In this document: positions 53,403 through 62,155 of the stretch, piece after piece | Numbering within the stretch: the stretch's first letter is position 1 | Layout of the letters: each line of letters opens with the position of its first letter | Assembly: GCF_002150685.1 (NCBI RefSeq) | Contig: NZ_MSSW01000027.1 | Coordinates: forward strand, 86,633-150,632 | Length of the DNA stretch: 64,000 bases | From: Algoriphagus antarcticus | GTDB taxonomy: Bacteria > Bacteroidota > Bacteroidia > Cytophagales > Cyclobacteriaceae | Reading direction: 5' to 3' | Notes under the pieces: generated by a model | Databases searched by the model: none | What the model was told of the DNA's origin: nothing | The model's input: the letters and a program-made list of their open reading frames with translations, nothing else | Made by a program: the position numbers and the translations under genes

Positions 53403-54764
53403 TCAAATTTGATCTGGTTCAGGATGCACATACCCATCACGGTATGGTCTTCTCAAAAGTGCGGTTGCTTCCTCATCACCGATCACTGTCATGGTTTTTG
53501 GGTCGTAGCGAAGCGGTCTGCCTGCTAGTTCCATGGACATATTTGCCAAGATACAGGAAGCAGTAGAAATATGACCTTGAAGCACATCTGCCACAGGCAA
53601 AGTATTGCTTTCTATGGCATGAAGCCAGTCTTTCATCTGCTCACGCGTGGCAGGAGCGGCATGTATCTCAATGGATTTCTCGGTGACATCTTCTGGATAT
53701 TGCTCTTTTTCAAGCAGCACCTCGTAGTGAATAGCTTCTCCTTTGCCGTCAGGATAATAGTCTGCTTGCATAGGACTTCCAGCCAGCATGCCGTTTTCCC
53801 CATAGATTTTAAAAGCCCAAGGATAATCCTTGTCCACGGGATTACCCCAGGTGCGGTGCTGCCAGACTACATTCATTTTGTCAAATTCGAAAAGTGCAGT
53901 TTGCGTATCTGAAATATTTGATACACTGTCTTTTTGCACGTAAATCCCGCCTGTAGAAGTCACCTGGACCGGCCAACCCAAATCCAGCATCCAGCGTACT
54001 GCATCCAGCATGTGGACGCACATATCACCAACGATGCCATTGCCATATTCCATAAATGCGCGCCAGCCTCGGTGCAAAATGCCTCGATAAGGTAGCATGG
54101 GAGCAGGTCCAGCCCAAAGATCATAATTCAAGTTTTCAGGAACTGGCATCGCAGCAGGTTTGCTGCTGTTGCGCATGTGGTAATAGCAGCAAACCTCCGC
54201 ATGGGAGATTTTTCCCAGTTTTCCAGAATCGATAATTTCTTTTTTTGCTTTTATTAAATGCGGCGTGCTTCTGCGCTGAGTACCAATCTGCACTTTTCGG
54301 TCATATTTTCTGGCTGCCGCCAAAATTGCCTCCCCTTCGATCACATCTACCGAAATCGGCTTTTGCAAGTAAACATGCGCACCAGCTTTCACGCAGTCTA
54401 TCGCTTGAAGGGCATGCCAGTGATCAGGTGTTCCGATTAGTACATACTCCGGTTTTTCTTTTGCCAAAAGCTCCTTGTAGTCTTCGTAAAGTGTGGGTAC
54501 TTTCCCGGACTTTTGCCTAGTGGCTACTAATCTTCCTGCCTCAGCCAATTGCTCACTGTCCACATCACAAAGACCAACTACTTCTACCTCTGCCACTTGA
54601 ATCAGTCTAAAAAGATCCGATTTGCCATACCAACCAGTGCCGATGAGCGCCACTTGCAGCGGGCCTTTTCTGTCTTTAAAATCCATTCCAAGTAGGCCGA
54701 AACTGGCCAGTGACATCAGAGCAGTACTTCCTTTTAAAAATTCTCTTCTATTCAGGGGGTTCAT
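53403..54764 (-). CDS. Gfo/Idh/MocA-family oxidoreductase with Tat signal (copy 2)
   Basis: This 453-aa paralogue of the neighbouring gene is nearly colinear over the whole length. The Tat signal is NRREFLKGSTALMSLASFGLLG. The cofactor motif is VALIGTGWYGKSDL, and LQKPISVDVIEGEAI, GIVGDMCVHMLDAVRWMLDLGWP and QHRTWGNPVDKDYPWAF are shared with copy 1. The proteins differ mainly in surface loops, which fits an old tandem duplication with possible divergence of substrate. It is first in the likely two-gene transcript. Confidence 0.92.
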   Translation of the reverse strand: MNPLNRREFLKGSTALMSLASFGLLGMDFKDRKGPLQVALIGTGWYGKSDLFRLIQVAEVEVVGLCDVDSEQLAEAGRLVATRQKSGKVPTLYEDYKELLAKEKPEYVLIGTPDHWHALQAIDCVKAGAHVYLQKPISVDVIEGEAILAAARKYDRKVQIGTQRRSTPHLIKAKKEIIDSGKLGKISHAEVCCYYHMRNSSKPAAMPVPENLNYDLWAGPAPMLPYRGILHRGWRAFMEYGNGIVGDMCVHMLDAVRWMLDLGWPVQVTSTGGIYVQKDSVSNISDTQTALFEFDKMNVVWQHRTWGNPVDKDYPWAFKIYGENGMLAGSPMQADYYPDGKGEAIHYEVLLEKEQYPEDVTEKSIEIHAAPATREQMKDWLHAIESNTLPVADVLQGHISTASCILANMSMELAGRPLRYDPKTMTVIGDEEATALLRRPYRDGYVHPEPDQI

Positions 54765-54901
54765 AGGTAATGGGTTTCGATGGTTAAATTACAAAAAGCT
54801 CAGGCTTTGGCAAGAAGATTTAGTAAGTGTGTAAGGACTTGCAGGAAGATAAACCTACTCGATGAAATAAGGTCTCAAATTAAAAAATACTTACAGAAAA
54901 G

Positions 54902-55363
54902 TTATTTGGCCAACCAGTCCAATTGACGACCCTCTTCCATAACTTTTTTGTCCTTTGCAGAACCTACTGCTATACCCACGCCCATCCCAATCGGCAAGCC
55001 AATTCCCATAAAAGCCAAATTGCCTAATGCAAAACCAAAGACAACCCCCAACGGAATACCGAAAGCTGCCATTCCAAGAACGAGCCATTGAAGCTGATAA
55101 TGATTTTTGGGAGCTATTTTAAGATCATTTTCCAAAAGTGTTATAACTCCTTTCTGCGCAGATTTTAATTGTTTAAGTAACTCTGGATCTGGGCCGGGAA
55201 AGTTATTCACTCCAGTGACGATCTCGTTGATTTTCTGCTTCTGAATAGCAGGAATTGACATTTGCTCTATAGCAGAGATTAGCGTGCTCAGGTTGTGAGC
55301 TGCTTTGGCAAGCTTGGGATTTTCCTCGAATGAGGGGCGGGGAGTGAGGAGGGATAGAGGCAT
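54902..55363 (-). CDS. Glycine-rich membrane protein of unknown function
   Basis: This 153-aa protein has an N-terminal soluble helical region of about 90 residues (AAHNLSTLISAIEQM, KINEIVTGVNNFPGPDPELLKQLKS) followed by two closely spaced glycine-rich membrane segments (about 92-115 and 117-135: LVLGMAAFGIPLGVVFGFALGN, IGLPIGMGVGIAVGSA). The short tail is basic and acidic and ends LDWLAK. I do not recognise a family. The glycine-zipper-like spacing may point to oligomerisation in the membrane. Its codon pattern is consistent with a real gene. Confidence 0.7.
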   Translation of the reverse strand: MPLSLLTPRPSFEENPKLAKAAHNLSTLISAIEQMSIPAIQKQKINEIVTGVNNFPGPDPELLKQLKSAQKGVITLLENDLKIAPKNHYQLQWLVLGMAAFGIPLGVVFGFALGNLAFMGIGLPIGMGVGIAVGSAKDKKVMEEGRQLDWLAK

Positions 55364-55390
55364 GGGAATAATGGTGATTTACTAAAATTG

Positions 55391-55829
55391 TTATCCAATA
55401 TTTTCTAAATCATCCCTATCCTTGGGACGATTTGAGGCTTTCTTTGCTGTTATTAAATCATTTTTAGGGATTGTTCTTATTTGAACACCTTGTTCTTCAA
55501 ATATTTTACTTTTTTGATATGATTCTTTAAAATCTAAACCTTTAACTGAAGTCATGATATCAATGGCAACAGGGGATCTTCCAAATGAGAATACATCCCA
55601 AAATGGATGATTCAAAAAATTCTCCTCAGTCATATCAAAAACCGACATTCCGAAATCATTTAAAGCTTTATTAAGTCTCTCATAATTTTCCTTTGACTTA
55701 TTCACCCACACATCAAGATCTCCTGTGGTTCGAGAATATCCGAGAATCCACCAACTAAAATACACTCAACGTTATACTTGTTTAATGCTTCTATAAACTC
55801 TCTGAAATCTTCATCAAATATATTTTCCG
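55391..55829 (-). pseudogene. Decayed nucleotidyltransferase (AbiEii/MNT-like)
   Basis: The main frame (from a GTG at 55765) reads ...GYSRTTGDLDVWVNKSKENYERL...FWDVFSFGRSPVAIDIM... with the nucleotidyltransferase motif TTGDLDVWV and a second acidic site AIDIM. The upstream part continues in another frame, TENIFDEDFREFIEALNKYNVECILVGGFS. Several residues between GGFS and GYSRT seem lost, and no start codon is left (sequence GATTAACGG where GATTAATGACGG would give TAATG). It was a two-gene module with the next entry. Confidence 0.8.
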
Positions 55830-56044
55830 TTAATCACGAGATCTTGCGCTAAATACAGTTTTGTCCATTCTTGGAGGATTATCAATATCATATCCGTAAG
55901 CAATGCTATTTAGGTATCGATGGATTCGTAGCCAATCCTGCCAAGTGAGATTACGATGCTCTTTGCCATAACCGACTCTTTCAGAAGCATTTCTTGCTTG
56001 GAAGGCAGATCGGTCGAGCTTGTATTTTTAGGACTGTCGGACAT
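55830..56044 (-). pseudogene. Frameshifted partner gene of the nucleotidyltransferase
   Basis: From ATG 56044 the frame reads MSDSPKN and then goes out of register. With one extra A in the A run at 56025-56029 it would continue KYKLDRSAFQARNASERVGYGKEHRNL and WLRIHRYLNSIAYGYDIDNPPRMDKTVFSARSRD to a stop at 55830. The end ...PPRMDKTVFSARS resembles small proteins often encoded just before such nucleotidyltransferases in Bacteroidota (known to me by pattern only). Both genes are inactivated here, or hit by homopolymer errors. Confidence 0.7.
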
Positions 56045-56151
56045 TCTGTTTTAAGGTATAAAGGTAATTTAAAGATTCACATGGAAATTAACACACTATC
56101 ACCATTCTCTTTTCACTCAATCTCTCCTATGCTCACAATACTTAGACTCCA

Positions 56152-56183
56152 CCGGTCACCCAACATCCGACATCCAACATTCC
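56152..56183 (-). repeat. Dispersed 3'-flank repeat, copy 3
   Basis: The plus strand reads ccggtcacccaacatccgac followed by atccaacattcc. It directly follows (and touches) the stop codon of the minus-strand dehydrogenase gene, like copies at 24050 and 30780 after dnaE and rsmG. Confidence 0.6.
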
Positions 56184-57253
56184 TAAAACTTCACCCCAAA
56201 CCGTTCTCCCAATTCCGTCAAATCCTTCACCACAGGATCAAGTAATGGAATCCCAACTTTCATCCGAATTGCTTCCAGTTCCCGTTCAGGATCCCCAGGA
56301 ATCAGCACTTTTTCATTTCCCGGCGTTGGAGTAGCAGCACGAAAACGTGTGATCCAATTATCCATATGTGCTTTGAATTCATCCGCAGGGCGGAAAGCAT
56401 CCACACGCATAGCGCCGAAGAAGTGACCGATTCCTTCTCCTACGGGATTTGGATCTGGCTCCAAGAAAGCCACGAAAGGAGGAACCCAAGGGCCATAATT
56501 GGCACCGGAAAGCACCGCTGAAAAAATATCTACGATTGATCCAAGTGCATAGCCTTTATGCGACCCGTGTTCACGATCGCCGCCTAATGGCAGTAAAGCG
56601 CCACCATCTTTAACTCCACTGGTGGAAGTGGTTGGGTTACCATCTTTGTCCTGAACCCAGCCAATTGGTGTATCCATTCCCTTGCGTTGCAAGATTTCCA
56701 GTTTGCCATTCGCAGCCGTCGTGGTTGCCATGTCGGCAACGAAGGGAGGTTGGTCTTTAGCAGGAATAGCTACTGCAATCGGATTGGTACCCAAAAGTCT
56801 TTCTTGTGAAAAAGTCGGAGCTACCAACGGACTGGCATTGGTCATTGAAATGCCGATCATATCATGATCCAAAGCTTGCATGGCATGATAGCCCGCGATA
56901 CCATAGTGGTTCGAGTTTTTCACAGAGACCCAACCTGTTCCAGCAATCTTGGCTTTCTCGATAGCAATTTTCATCGCATAAGGAGCAACTACCAAACCTA
57001 ACCCGCCATCTCCATCGACTACCGCTGTGGAGGGAGTTTCGTGAACTACCCGCACATTCGGCGTAGGATTGATTCGGCCTTTTTCCCACAAACGCACATA
57101 GCCAGAAAGCCGTGCTACTCCATGACTATCTACTCCACGAAGATCTGCCGAAAGCAATACATCTGCTGCCGTCACTGCATCTTTTTCAGAGCATCCGATT
57201 TTGGAAAGCATGCCTAGCGTAAAAGAGTGAAGTTGTTCGTAGGAATAATTCAT
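56183..57253 (-). CDS. Malate/L-lactate dehydrogenase family (Ldh_2) oxidoreductase
   Basis: This 356-aa NAD(P)H-dependent oxidoreductase belongs to the Ldh_2/YlbC-YiaK family, which includes malate, ureidoglycolate, 2,3-diketo-gulonate and sulfolactate dehydrogenases. Family marks are LLSADLRGVDSHGVARLSGYV, KNSNHYGIAGYHAMQAL (catalytic His), GTNPIAVAIPA and GSHKGYALGSIVDIFSAVLSGA. The substrate cannot be decided from sequence. It stands alone on the minus strand, and its 3' end touches a dispersed repeat. Confidence 0.9.
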   Translation of the reverse strand: MNYSYEQLHSFTLGMLSKIGCSEKDAVTAADVLLSADLRGVDSHGVARLSGYVRLWEKGRINPTPNVRVVHETPSTAVVDGDGGLGLVVAPYAMKIAIEKAKIAGTGWVSVKNSNHYGIAGYHAMQALDHDMIGISMTNASPLVAPTFSQERLLGTNPIAVAIPAKDQPPFVADMATTTAANGKLEILQRKGMDTPIGWVQDKDGNPTTSTSGVKDGGALLPLGGDREHGSHKGYALGSIVDIFSAVLSGANYGPWVPPFVAFLEPDPNPVGEGIGHFFGAMRVDAFRPADEFKAHMDNWITRFRAATPTPGNEKVLIPGDPERELEAIRMKVGIPLLDPVVKDLTELGERFGVKF

Positions 57254-57325
57254 AGGAATTGGGGGATTAATACAGCCGGTAAATTTTGGCTAAAGATAAG
57301 AAAGGAAAGTTTTTGAAAGGCCTGA

Positions 57326-58267
57326 TTAGGCGGTTTGCTCCTGAATTAGCAGCGAAGAAATTGCGCCTTCTTTCAGTGCATAATGCGAGCAGGTGATAAA
57401 ATCCACCTCGATGTAGCGCAGGATAAATTCGATCAAACTCGATGCTACCACGATCATATCCACCCGCATGGGGATCATGCCAGGAATCTGCAGACGTTCT
57501 TCTTTGTTCTTACTCAAAATCAGGCGATGAATCGCTTCGTATTCTTCTATTGGCAACTCAAATACATGGCGTCCGGTGAGTTTGCACTGAAGCATGGATT
57601 CAAAGTAAATATCCGTCAGCGTATCAAAAGTCCCTGAAGCTCCCACCAAACCAACTGGCTGGTATGTTTTAATAGCTTCAATCAAAGGTTGAAGTTTTTC
57701 TTCCAAATATGCCTCTAGCCTATCTATTTCCTCTGGCAGAATTGGATCGTGGTAATGAAAAAGCTCCAATAAACGCTGGCCTCCGATTTCAAAACTCTGC
57801 TTCCAAATCGACTGCTGGCTGTTTCCGATAATGAATTCTACAGAACCGCCCCCGATGTCCATCATGAGTTCTGTTCGACCATTGAGAGAACCAGAAAGTC
57901 GGATCCCATCATAGATCATCTGAGCTTCTTCTTCACCGGATAGTACTCTGATCTCAATGCCTAAAGTTTCTTTAACTTCTTGGACGAAGTCCTGTCCATT
58001 CTCGGCATTGCGCACAGCGCTGGTTGCAAAAGCGAAAGTTTGGGGGATATTTTCTCCTTCAATAAGATTTTTGAAGTGTCGGAGCGTATGAAAAGCGCGC
58101 TTTTTGGCGTCGTCCGCAATATGGTTTTGGTTGATACCGCCTTTTCCCAATTTGACAGGGATTTTCTCCTTGTAAATTGTATTGAAACTGACACCATTTA
58201 ATTCTACCAATAACAAATGAAATGTATTGGTCCCCATGTCTATCACCGCTGCCTTTCGGGTACTCAT
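57326..58267 (-). CDS. Ppx/GppA-family phosphatase
   Basis: This 313-aa actin-fold phosphatase of the exopolyphosphatase/pppGpp phosphatase family has AVIDMGTNTFHLLLVEL at the N-terminus (phosphate-1 loop) and MDIGGGSVEFIIG (phosphate-2 loop, about 140-152). A later glycine-rich segment is LVGASGTFDTL. It lacks the C-terminal HD domain of the long Ppx forms, so it is the short single-domain type common in Bacteroidota. It could act on polyphosphate or guanosine pentaphosphate. The divergent acyl-CoA carboxylase gene starts 240 bp away. Confidence 0.9.
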   Translation of the reverse strand: MSTRKAAVIDMGTNTFHLLLVELNGVSFNTIYKEKIPVKLGKGGINQNHIADDAKKRAFHTLRHFKNLIEGENIPQTFAFATSAVRNAENGQDFVQEVKETLGIEIRVLSGEEEAQMIYDGIRLSGSLNGRTELMMDIGGGSVEFIIGNSQQSIWKQSFEIGGQRLLELFHYHDPILPEEIDRLEAYLEEKLQPLIEAIKTYQPVGLVGASGTFDTLTDIYFESMLQCKLTGRHVFELPIEEYEAIHRLILSKNKEERLQIPGMIPMRVDMIVVASSLIEFILRYIEVDFITCSHYALKEGAISSLLIQEQTA

Positions 58268-58502
58268 ACGCTGCCAATTTTTTTTTGGATGGGCGAATAT
58301 AGAAAGTTATTTGAAATGAGGCCTTTCTACTTTTTACTTTATTACCCAATTTTTCGAGAAAGTCTCTGACATACCTAGGTTAAGGATTTGTCAGATTGAT
58401 TCTCGTATGCCACTTTTAACAGGTACTTTTTACAATTTTCACAAAAAGGCTCTAACACTGAGCTCATTCTCTGTGGATTTTTTCATAGCAGCCAAAGCCT
58501 GT

Positions 58503-58510
58503 TATATTTG
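58503..58510 (+). promoter_or_regulatory. -7 element of the carboxyltransferase gene
   Basis: TATATTTG matches the consensus exactly, 21 bp before the ATG at 58532. It makes the alternative TTG start at 58508 implausible, because that would fall inside the promoter. Confidence 0.7.
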
Positions 58511-58531
58511 GGCAAGTCTAAAAACTATCAA

Positions 58532-60115
58532 ATGAGCAAGCAGGATAAACCCAATTATACTTTGCCCGGTAAAGAAGGCAAAATCGAGTTGCTGAAACAG
58601 AAAAATGTTGAAGCACTTCTTGGAGGAGGAGAAAAGAGAATAGCTTCCCAACACCAGAAAGGTAAACTTACAGCCCGCGAGCGCGTGGAATTGCTGATGG
58701 ATGAGGGGACGTTTCAGGAGATCGATAAGTTCGTGATGCATCGTGCAAAAGATTTTGGTCTGGATAAGGAGCATTACCTCGGCGACGGTGTCATCACGGG
58801 ATATGGAGAAGTGAATGGGCGGTTGGTATATGTTTTTTCGCAGGACTTTACCGTTTTTGGAGGATCACTCTCAGAAACCCATGCTGAGAAAATCTGCAAG
58901 ATCATGGATATGGCGATGAAGAATGGAGCTCCTGTGATTGGGTTGAATGATTCAGGTGGAGCAAGAATCCAAGAAGGTGTGAATTCTCTCGGTGGTTATG
59001 CAGATATATTCTATAGAAATACCTTGGCTTCTGGAGTGGTGCCTCAGATATCCGCGATCATGGGCCCGTGCGCTGGAGGAGCGGTTTATTCCCCCGCGAT
59101 CACCGACTTTATATTGATGGTGGAAAACACCTCCTATATGTTTGTGACCGGTCCAAATGTGGTAAAGACAGTTACTCAAGAAAATGTCACTGCGGAAGAA
59201 CTAGGTGGAGCATCTGCACATAGTTCCAAAAGTGGAGTCACACATTTTGCTTGCGCAAATGAGCTAGAATGTATACGGCATATCAAAAAGATCTTGAGTT
59301 ACATGCCTCAAAACTGTGAGGAAATTGCTCCAGTTTATCCCTATGAGTTATTAGAGGACGAAAGCAGAAAGGAGTTGGATACCTTGATTCCTGAGAATCC
59401 ACATCAGCCGTATGATATTCGTGATGCTGTGAGAGGTATTGTGGATGAAAATTCATTTTTGGAGATACATGAAAACTTTGCAGACAATATTGTTGTTGGT
59501 TTTGCTAGAATCTCTGGTCGCAGCATAGGAGTTGTTGGCAATCAACCTCAATCTATGGCAGGAGTTTTGGATAATGACGCTTCTGTCAAAGCCGCACGCT
59601 TTGTGAGAACTTGCGACAGCTTCAATGTGCCGCTTTTAGTTTTGGTGGATGTACCAGGCTTTTTGCCCGGAACGGATCAAGAATGGAATGGGATAATAAC
59701 GAATGGGGCAAAATTGCTGTATGCATTTTCGGAGGCCACCGTACCGAGAATTACGGTTATTACCAGAAAAGCTTATGGAGGAGCATACGATGTGATGAAT
59801 TCCAAGCATATCGGCGCCGATCTGAATTTTGCCTGGCCAACAGCCGAGATTGCAGTAATGGGAGCGAAGGGAGCCTCGGAGATCATTTTCAAGAAAGAAA
59901 TCGCCGAAGCCGAAGATCCAGAAGCTAAACTACAGGAGAAAGTAGATGAGTACACTGCCAAGTTTGCCAATCCCTACCGAGCAGCACATCGAGGCTTCAT
60001 TGACGAAGTCATTATGCCGTCCGAAACTCGTATCAAACTAATCAAAGCCTTCAAAATGCTAGAAAACAAGGTGGATAAACTCCCGAGGAAAAAGCATGGG
60101 AATATACCTTTGTGA
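58532..60115 (+). CDS. Acyl-CoA carboxylase beta (carboxyltransferase) subunit
   Basis: This is the carboxyltransferase subunit of a biotin-dependent acyl-CoA carboxylase, most like propionyl- or methylmalonyl-CoA types (PccB/MmdA). I start at [17 protein letters not shown] (527 aa). The N-terminal half has [41 protein letters not shown] and [15 protein letters not shown] (acyl-CoA oxyanion site). The C-terminal half has [19 protein letters not shown] and [27 protein letters not shown]. No biotin carboxylase gene is in this window. It probably shares a transcript with the M42 peptidase, 36 bp downstream. Confidence 0.93.
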   Translation: MSKQDKPNYTLPGKEGKIELLKQKNVEALLGGGEKRIASQHQKGKLTARERVELLMDEGTFQEIDKFVMHRAKDFGLDKEHYLGDGVITGYGEVNGRLVYVFSQDFTVFGGSLSETHAEKICKIMDMAMKNGAPVIGLNDSGGARIQEGVNSLGGYADIFYRNTLASGVVPQISAIMGPCAGGAVYSPAITDFILMVENTSYMFVTGPNVVKTVTQENVTAEELGGASAHSSKSGVTHFACANELECIRHIKKILSYMPQNCEEIAPVYPYELLEDESRKELDTLIPENPHQPYDIRDAVRGIVDENSFLEIHENFADNIVVGFARISGRSIGVVGNQPQSMAGVLDNDASVKAARFVRTCDSFNVPLLVLVDVPGFLPGTDQEWNGIITNGAKLLYAFSEATVPRITVITRKAYGGAYDVMNSKHIGADLNFAWPTAEIAVMGAKGASEIIFKKEIAEAEDPEAKLQEKVDEYTAKFANPYRAAHRGFIDEVIMPSETRIKLIKAFKMLENKVDKLPRKKHGNIPL

Positions 60116-60151
60116 TCAAGTCAATTATAAATTTTCAAACACAATTTTAAT

Positions 60152-61225
60152 ATGGATTCAAATACCTTTTTATATAAGTACTTAAATAACGCCTCCCCTA
60201 CAGGCTTCGAAGCTTCAGGTCAGCAGATTTGGCTGGATTATATTAAGCCATTTGCAGATGATTATTTCACTGATAATTATGGAACTGCTGTAGCGGTAAT
60301 CAACCCGAAGGCTGAATACAAAGTGGTGATCGAAGCGCATGCGGATGAGATCAGCTGGTTTGTTAGCTACATCAAGGAGGATGGTTATATATATGTGCGC
60401 CGCAATGGGGGTTCAGATCATATGATCGCGCCATCTATGCGTGTAAATATCCACACCGACAAAGGTATGATTCCCGGCATTTTTGGCTGGCCAGCCATTC
60501 ACGTCAGAAAAGATGGAAAAGATGGAAAAGAGGATACCCCAACTTTGGATAATATATTTATCGATGTCGGTGCGAGATCCAAAGATGAAGTGGAAGAAAT
60601 GGGGATTCACGTAGGCTGTGTGATCACCTTCAAAGATGAATTGACCGAATTGAATGGGAAATTCTATTCAGGAAGGGCACTTGACAATAGAATTGGCGGC
60701 TACATGATTGCTCAGGTTGCCAGAAAAATCAAAGAGAATAATAAGAAACTGCCTTTTGGACTCTATATAGTAAATGCGGTGCAGGAAGAAATTGGCCTTC
60801 GTGGAGCGAAAATGATCGCTGCCAAAATCAAACCTAATGCGGCAATTATCACAGATGTCTGCCATGACACCACTGCTCCTCTATATAATAAGGTGACAAG
60901 TGGAGATTTCACAGCAGGCAAAGGGCCAGTATTACCAGTTGGGGCTTCTGTTCACAAGAAATTACTTGATCTAATTATCGCTACAGCCAGGAAAAATGAA
61001 ATCCCTTTTCAGAGAGCTGCAGCATCTAGAGGCACAGGTACTGATACCGATGCTTTTGCTTATTCTAATGAGGGAGTCCCATCAGCTTTGATTTCTCTTC
61101 CTTTAAAATATATGCACACGACCGTTGAGACCGCAAGTAAAGATGATATTGAGCAAGTGATCAACTTGATGTATGAATTTTTACTTGAGTTTGATCCTAC
61201 TTTTGATTTTAGATACATAAAATAA
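60152..61225 (+). CDS. M42-family metallo-aminopeptidase
   Basis: This 357-aa cytoplasmic peptidase of the glutamyl aminopeptidase/endoglucanase (M42) family forms large tetrahedral dodecamers in other organisms. Metal and catalytic residues are visible in VIEAHADEISWFV (His, Asp), GRALDNRIGGY (Asp), VQEEIGLRGAK (Glu-Glu), ITDVCHDTT (Asp), and LPLKYMHTTVET (His). The N-terminus FLYKYLNNASPTGFE is typical. It trims peptides during protein turnover. It is closely spaced behind the carboxyltransferase gene and is followed by a hairpin terminator. Confidence 0.93.
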   Translation: MDSNTFLYKYLNNASPTGFEASGQQIWLDYIKPFADDYFTDNYGTAVAVINPKAEYKVVIEAHADEISWFVSYIKEDGYIYVRRNGGSDHMIAPSMRVNIHTDKGMIPGIFGWPAIHVRKDGKDGKEDTPTLDNIFIDVGARSKDEVEEMGIHVGCVITFKDELTELNGKFYSGRALDNRIGGYMIAQVARKIKENNKKLPFGLYIVNAVQEEIGLRGAKMIAAKIKPNAAIITDVCHDTTAPLYNKVTSGDFTAGKGPVLPVGASVHKKLLDLIIATARKNEIPFQRAAASRGTGTDTDAFAYSNEGVPSALISLPLKYMHTTVETASKDDIEQVINLMYEFLLEFDPTFDFRYIK

Positions 61226-61231
61226 GTCCCC

Positions 61232-61262
61232 AGTCCACAGCCATCGCGGCTGTGGACTTTCA
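61232..61262 (+). terminator. Terminator after the M42 peptidase
   Basis: An 11-bp stem AGTCCACAGCC / GGCTGTGGACT with a 5-nt loop, followed by TTTC. It ends 8 bp before the next ATG. Confidence 0.7.
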
Positions 61263-61270
61263 CATTGGAT

Positions 61271-62029
61271 ATGGAGTATTTCGATCAACTCAAGCGCAGA
61301 ATTTTTATTTCGCATCCACCTCAGCGAATCGTTTCTCTTGTTCCTTCACAGACGGAGCTATTGGTTGATTTAGGATTGGAAGAAAGGATAGTGGGAGTGA
61401 CCAAGTTTTGTGTTCATCCCAGAATCTTGAGAAAGAGCAAAACCATAGTTGGTGGGACAAAGAATTACCGAATCGATGTGATTGATTCGTTGCAACCAGA
61501 TTTGATTATTGGCAATAAGGAAGAAAACGAGCAGTCAGGAATTGAGGAGTTGATGGAAAAATATCCAGTTTGGATGAGTGATATTTATAATCTTAAGGAT
61601 AGCTTGGAGATGATTGGGCGTTTAGGACGAATGCTTGGAGCAAATATTAAAGCTGAAGAAATCATCAAGCATTTAAATTCAGACTTTGCTTTGCCAAGTC
61701 CCAAGAAAGGATCGGCCATTTATCTGATCTGGAAAGACCCTATTATGGTAGCTGGAGTTGACACCTTTATCAATGAGATGCTGGGTTTTGCAGGATTTGA
61801 GAATTTGATCCAAACTTCTCGTTATCCACAGTTTTCGATTGAGGAGTTCGTTGATTTGAACCCTGAGCACCTTTTGCTGAGCTCGGAGCCTTTTCCTTTT
61901 AAAGAAGCGCATATACATTACTTCCAAACACTTTTGCCTAAAGCTAAAATCAGGGTAGTAGATGGGGAGATTTTCTCATGGTATGGCACTAGGCTGCTGA
62001 AAGCAAAATCATATCTCGAGAGCTTGTGA
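61271..62029 (+). CDS. BtuF-like helical-backbone metal receptor without signal peptide
   Basis: This 252-aa protein belongs to the periplasmic-binding-protein family for cobalamin or siderophores. Family phrases are RIVSLVPSQTELLVDLGLEERIVGVT and PDLIIGNKEENEQSGIEEL, and the C-terminal IVWKDPxMVAG-like IYLIWKDPIMVAGVDTFINEML. The N-terminus MEYFDQLKRRIFISHPPQRI has no signal peptide or lipobox, so it seems to stay in the cytoplasm or needs another location route. The start at 61271 is the only ATG; a TTG at 61265 would add two residues. No ABC permease or TonB receptor is adjacent. Confidence 0.85.
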   Translation: MEYFDQLKRRIFISHPPQRIVSLVPSQTELLVDLGLEERIVGVTKFCVHPRILRKSKTIVGGTKNYRIDVIDSLQPDLIIGNKEENEQSGIEELMEKYPVWMSDIYNLKDSLEMIGRLGRMLGANIKAEEIIKHLNSDFALPSPKKGSAIYLIWKDPIMVAGVDTFINEMLGFAGFENLIQTSRYPQFSIEEFVDLNPEHLLLSSEPFPFKEAHIHYFQTLLPKAKIRVVDGEIFSWYGTRLLKAKSYLESL

Positions 62030-62155
62030 ACACTATATATAAGGAGTAAGTAAATCTTTACAAATACTTGACATAAAAAAATTTGTTTAGCTGAGACACT
62101 TTATTAAAAAATTCAATTAACTTTTGAATTCAATTACTTTGAAACTTATCACAAT

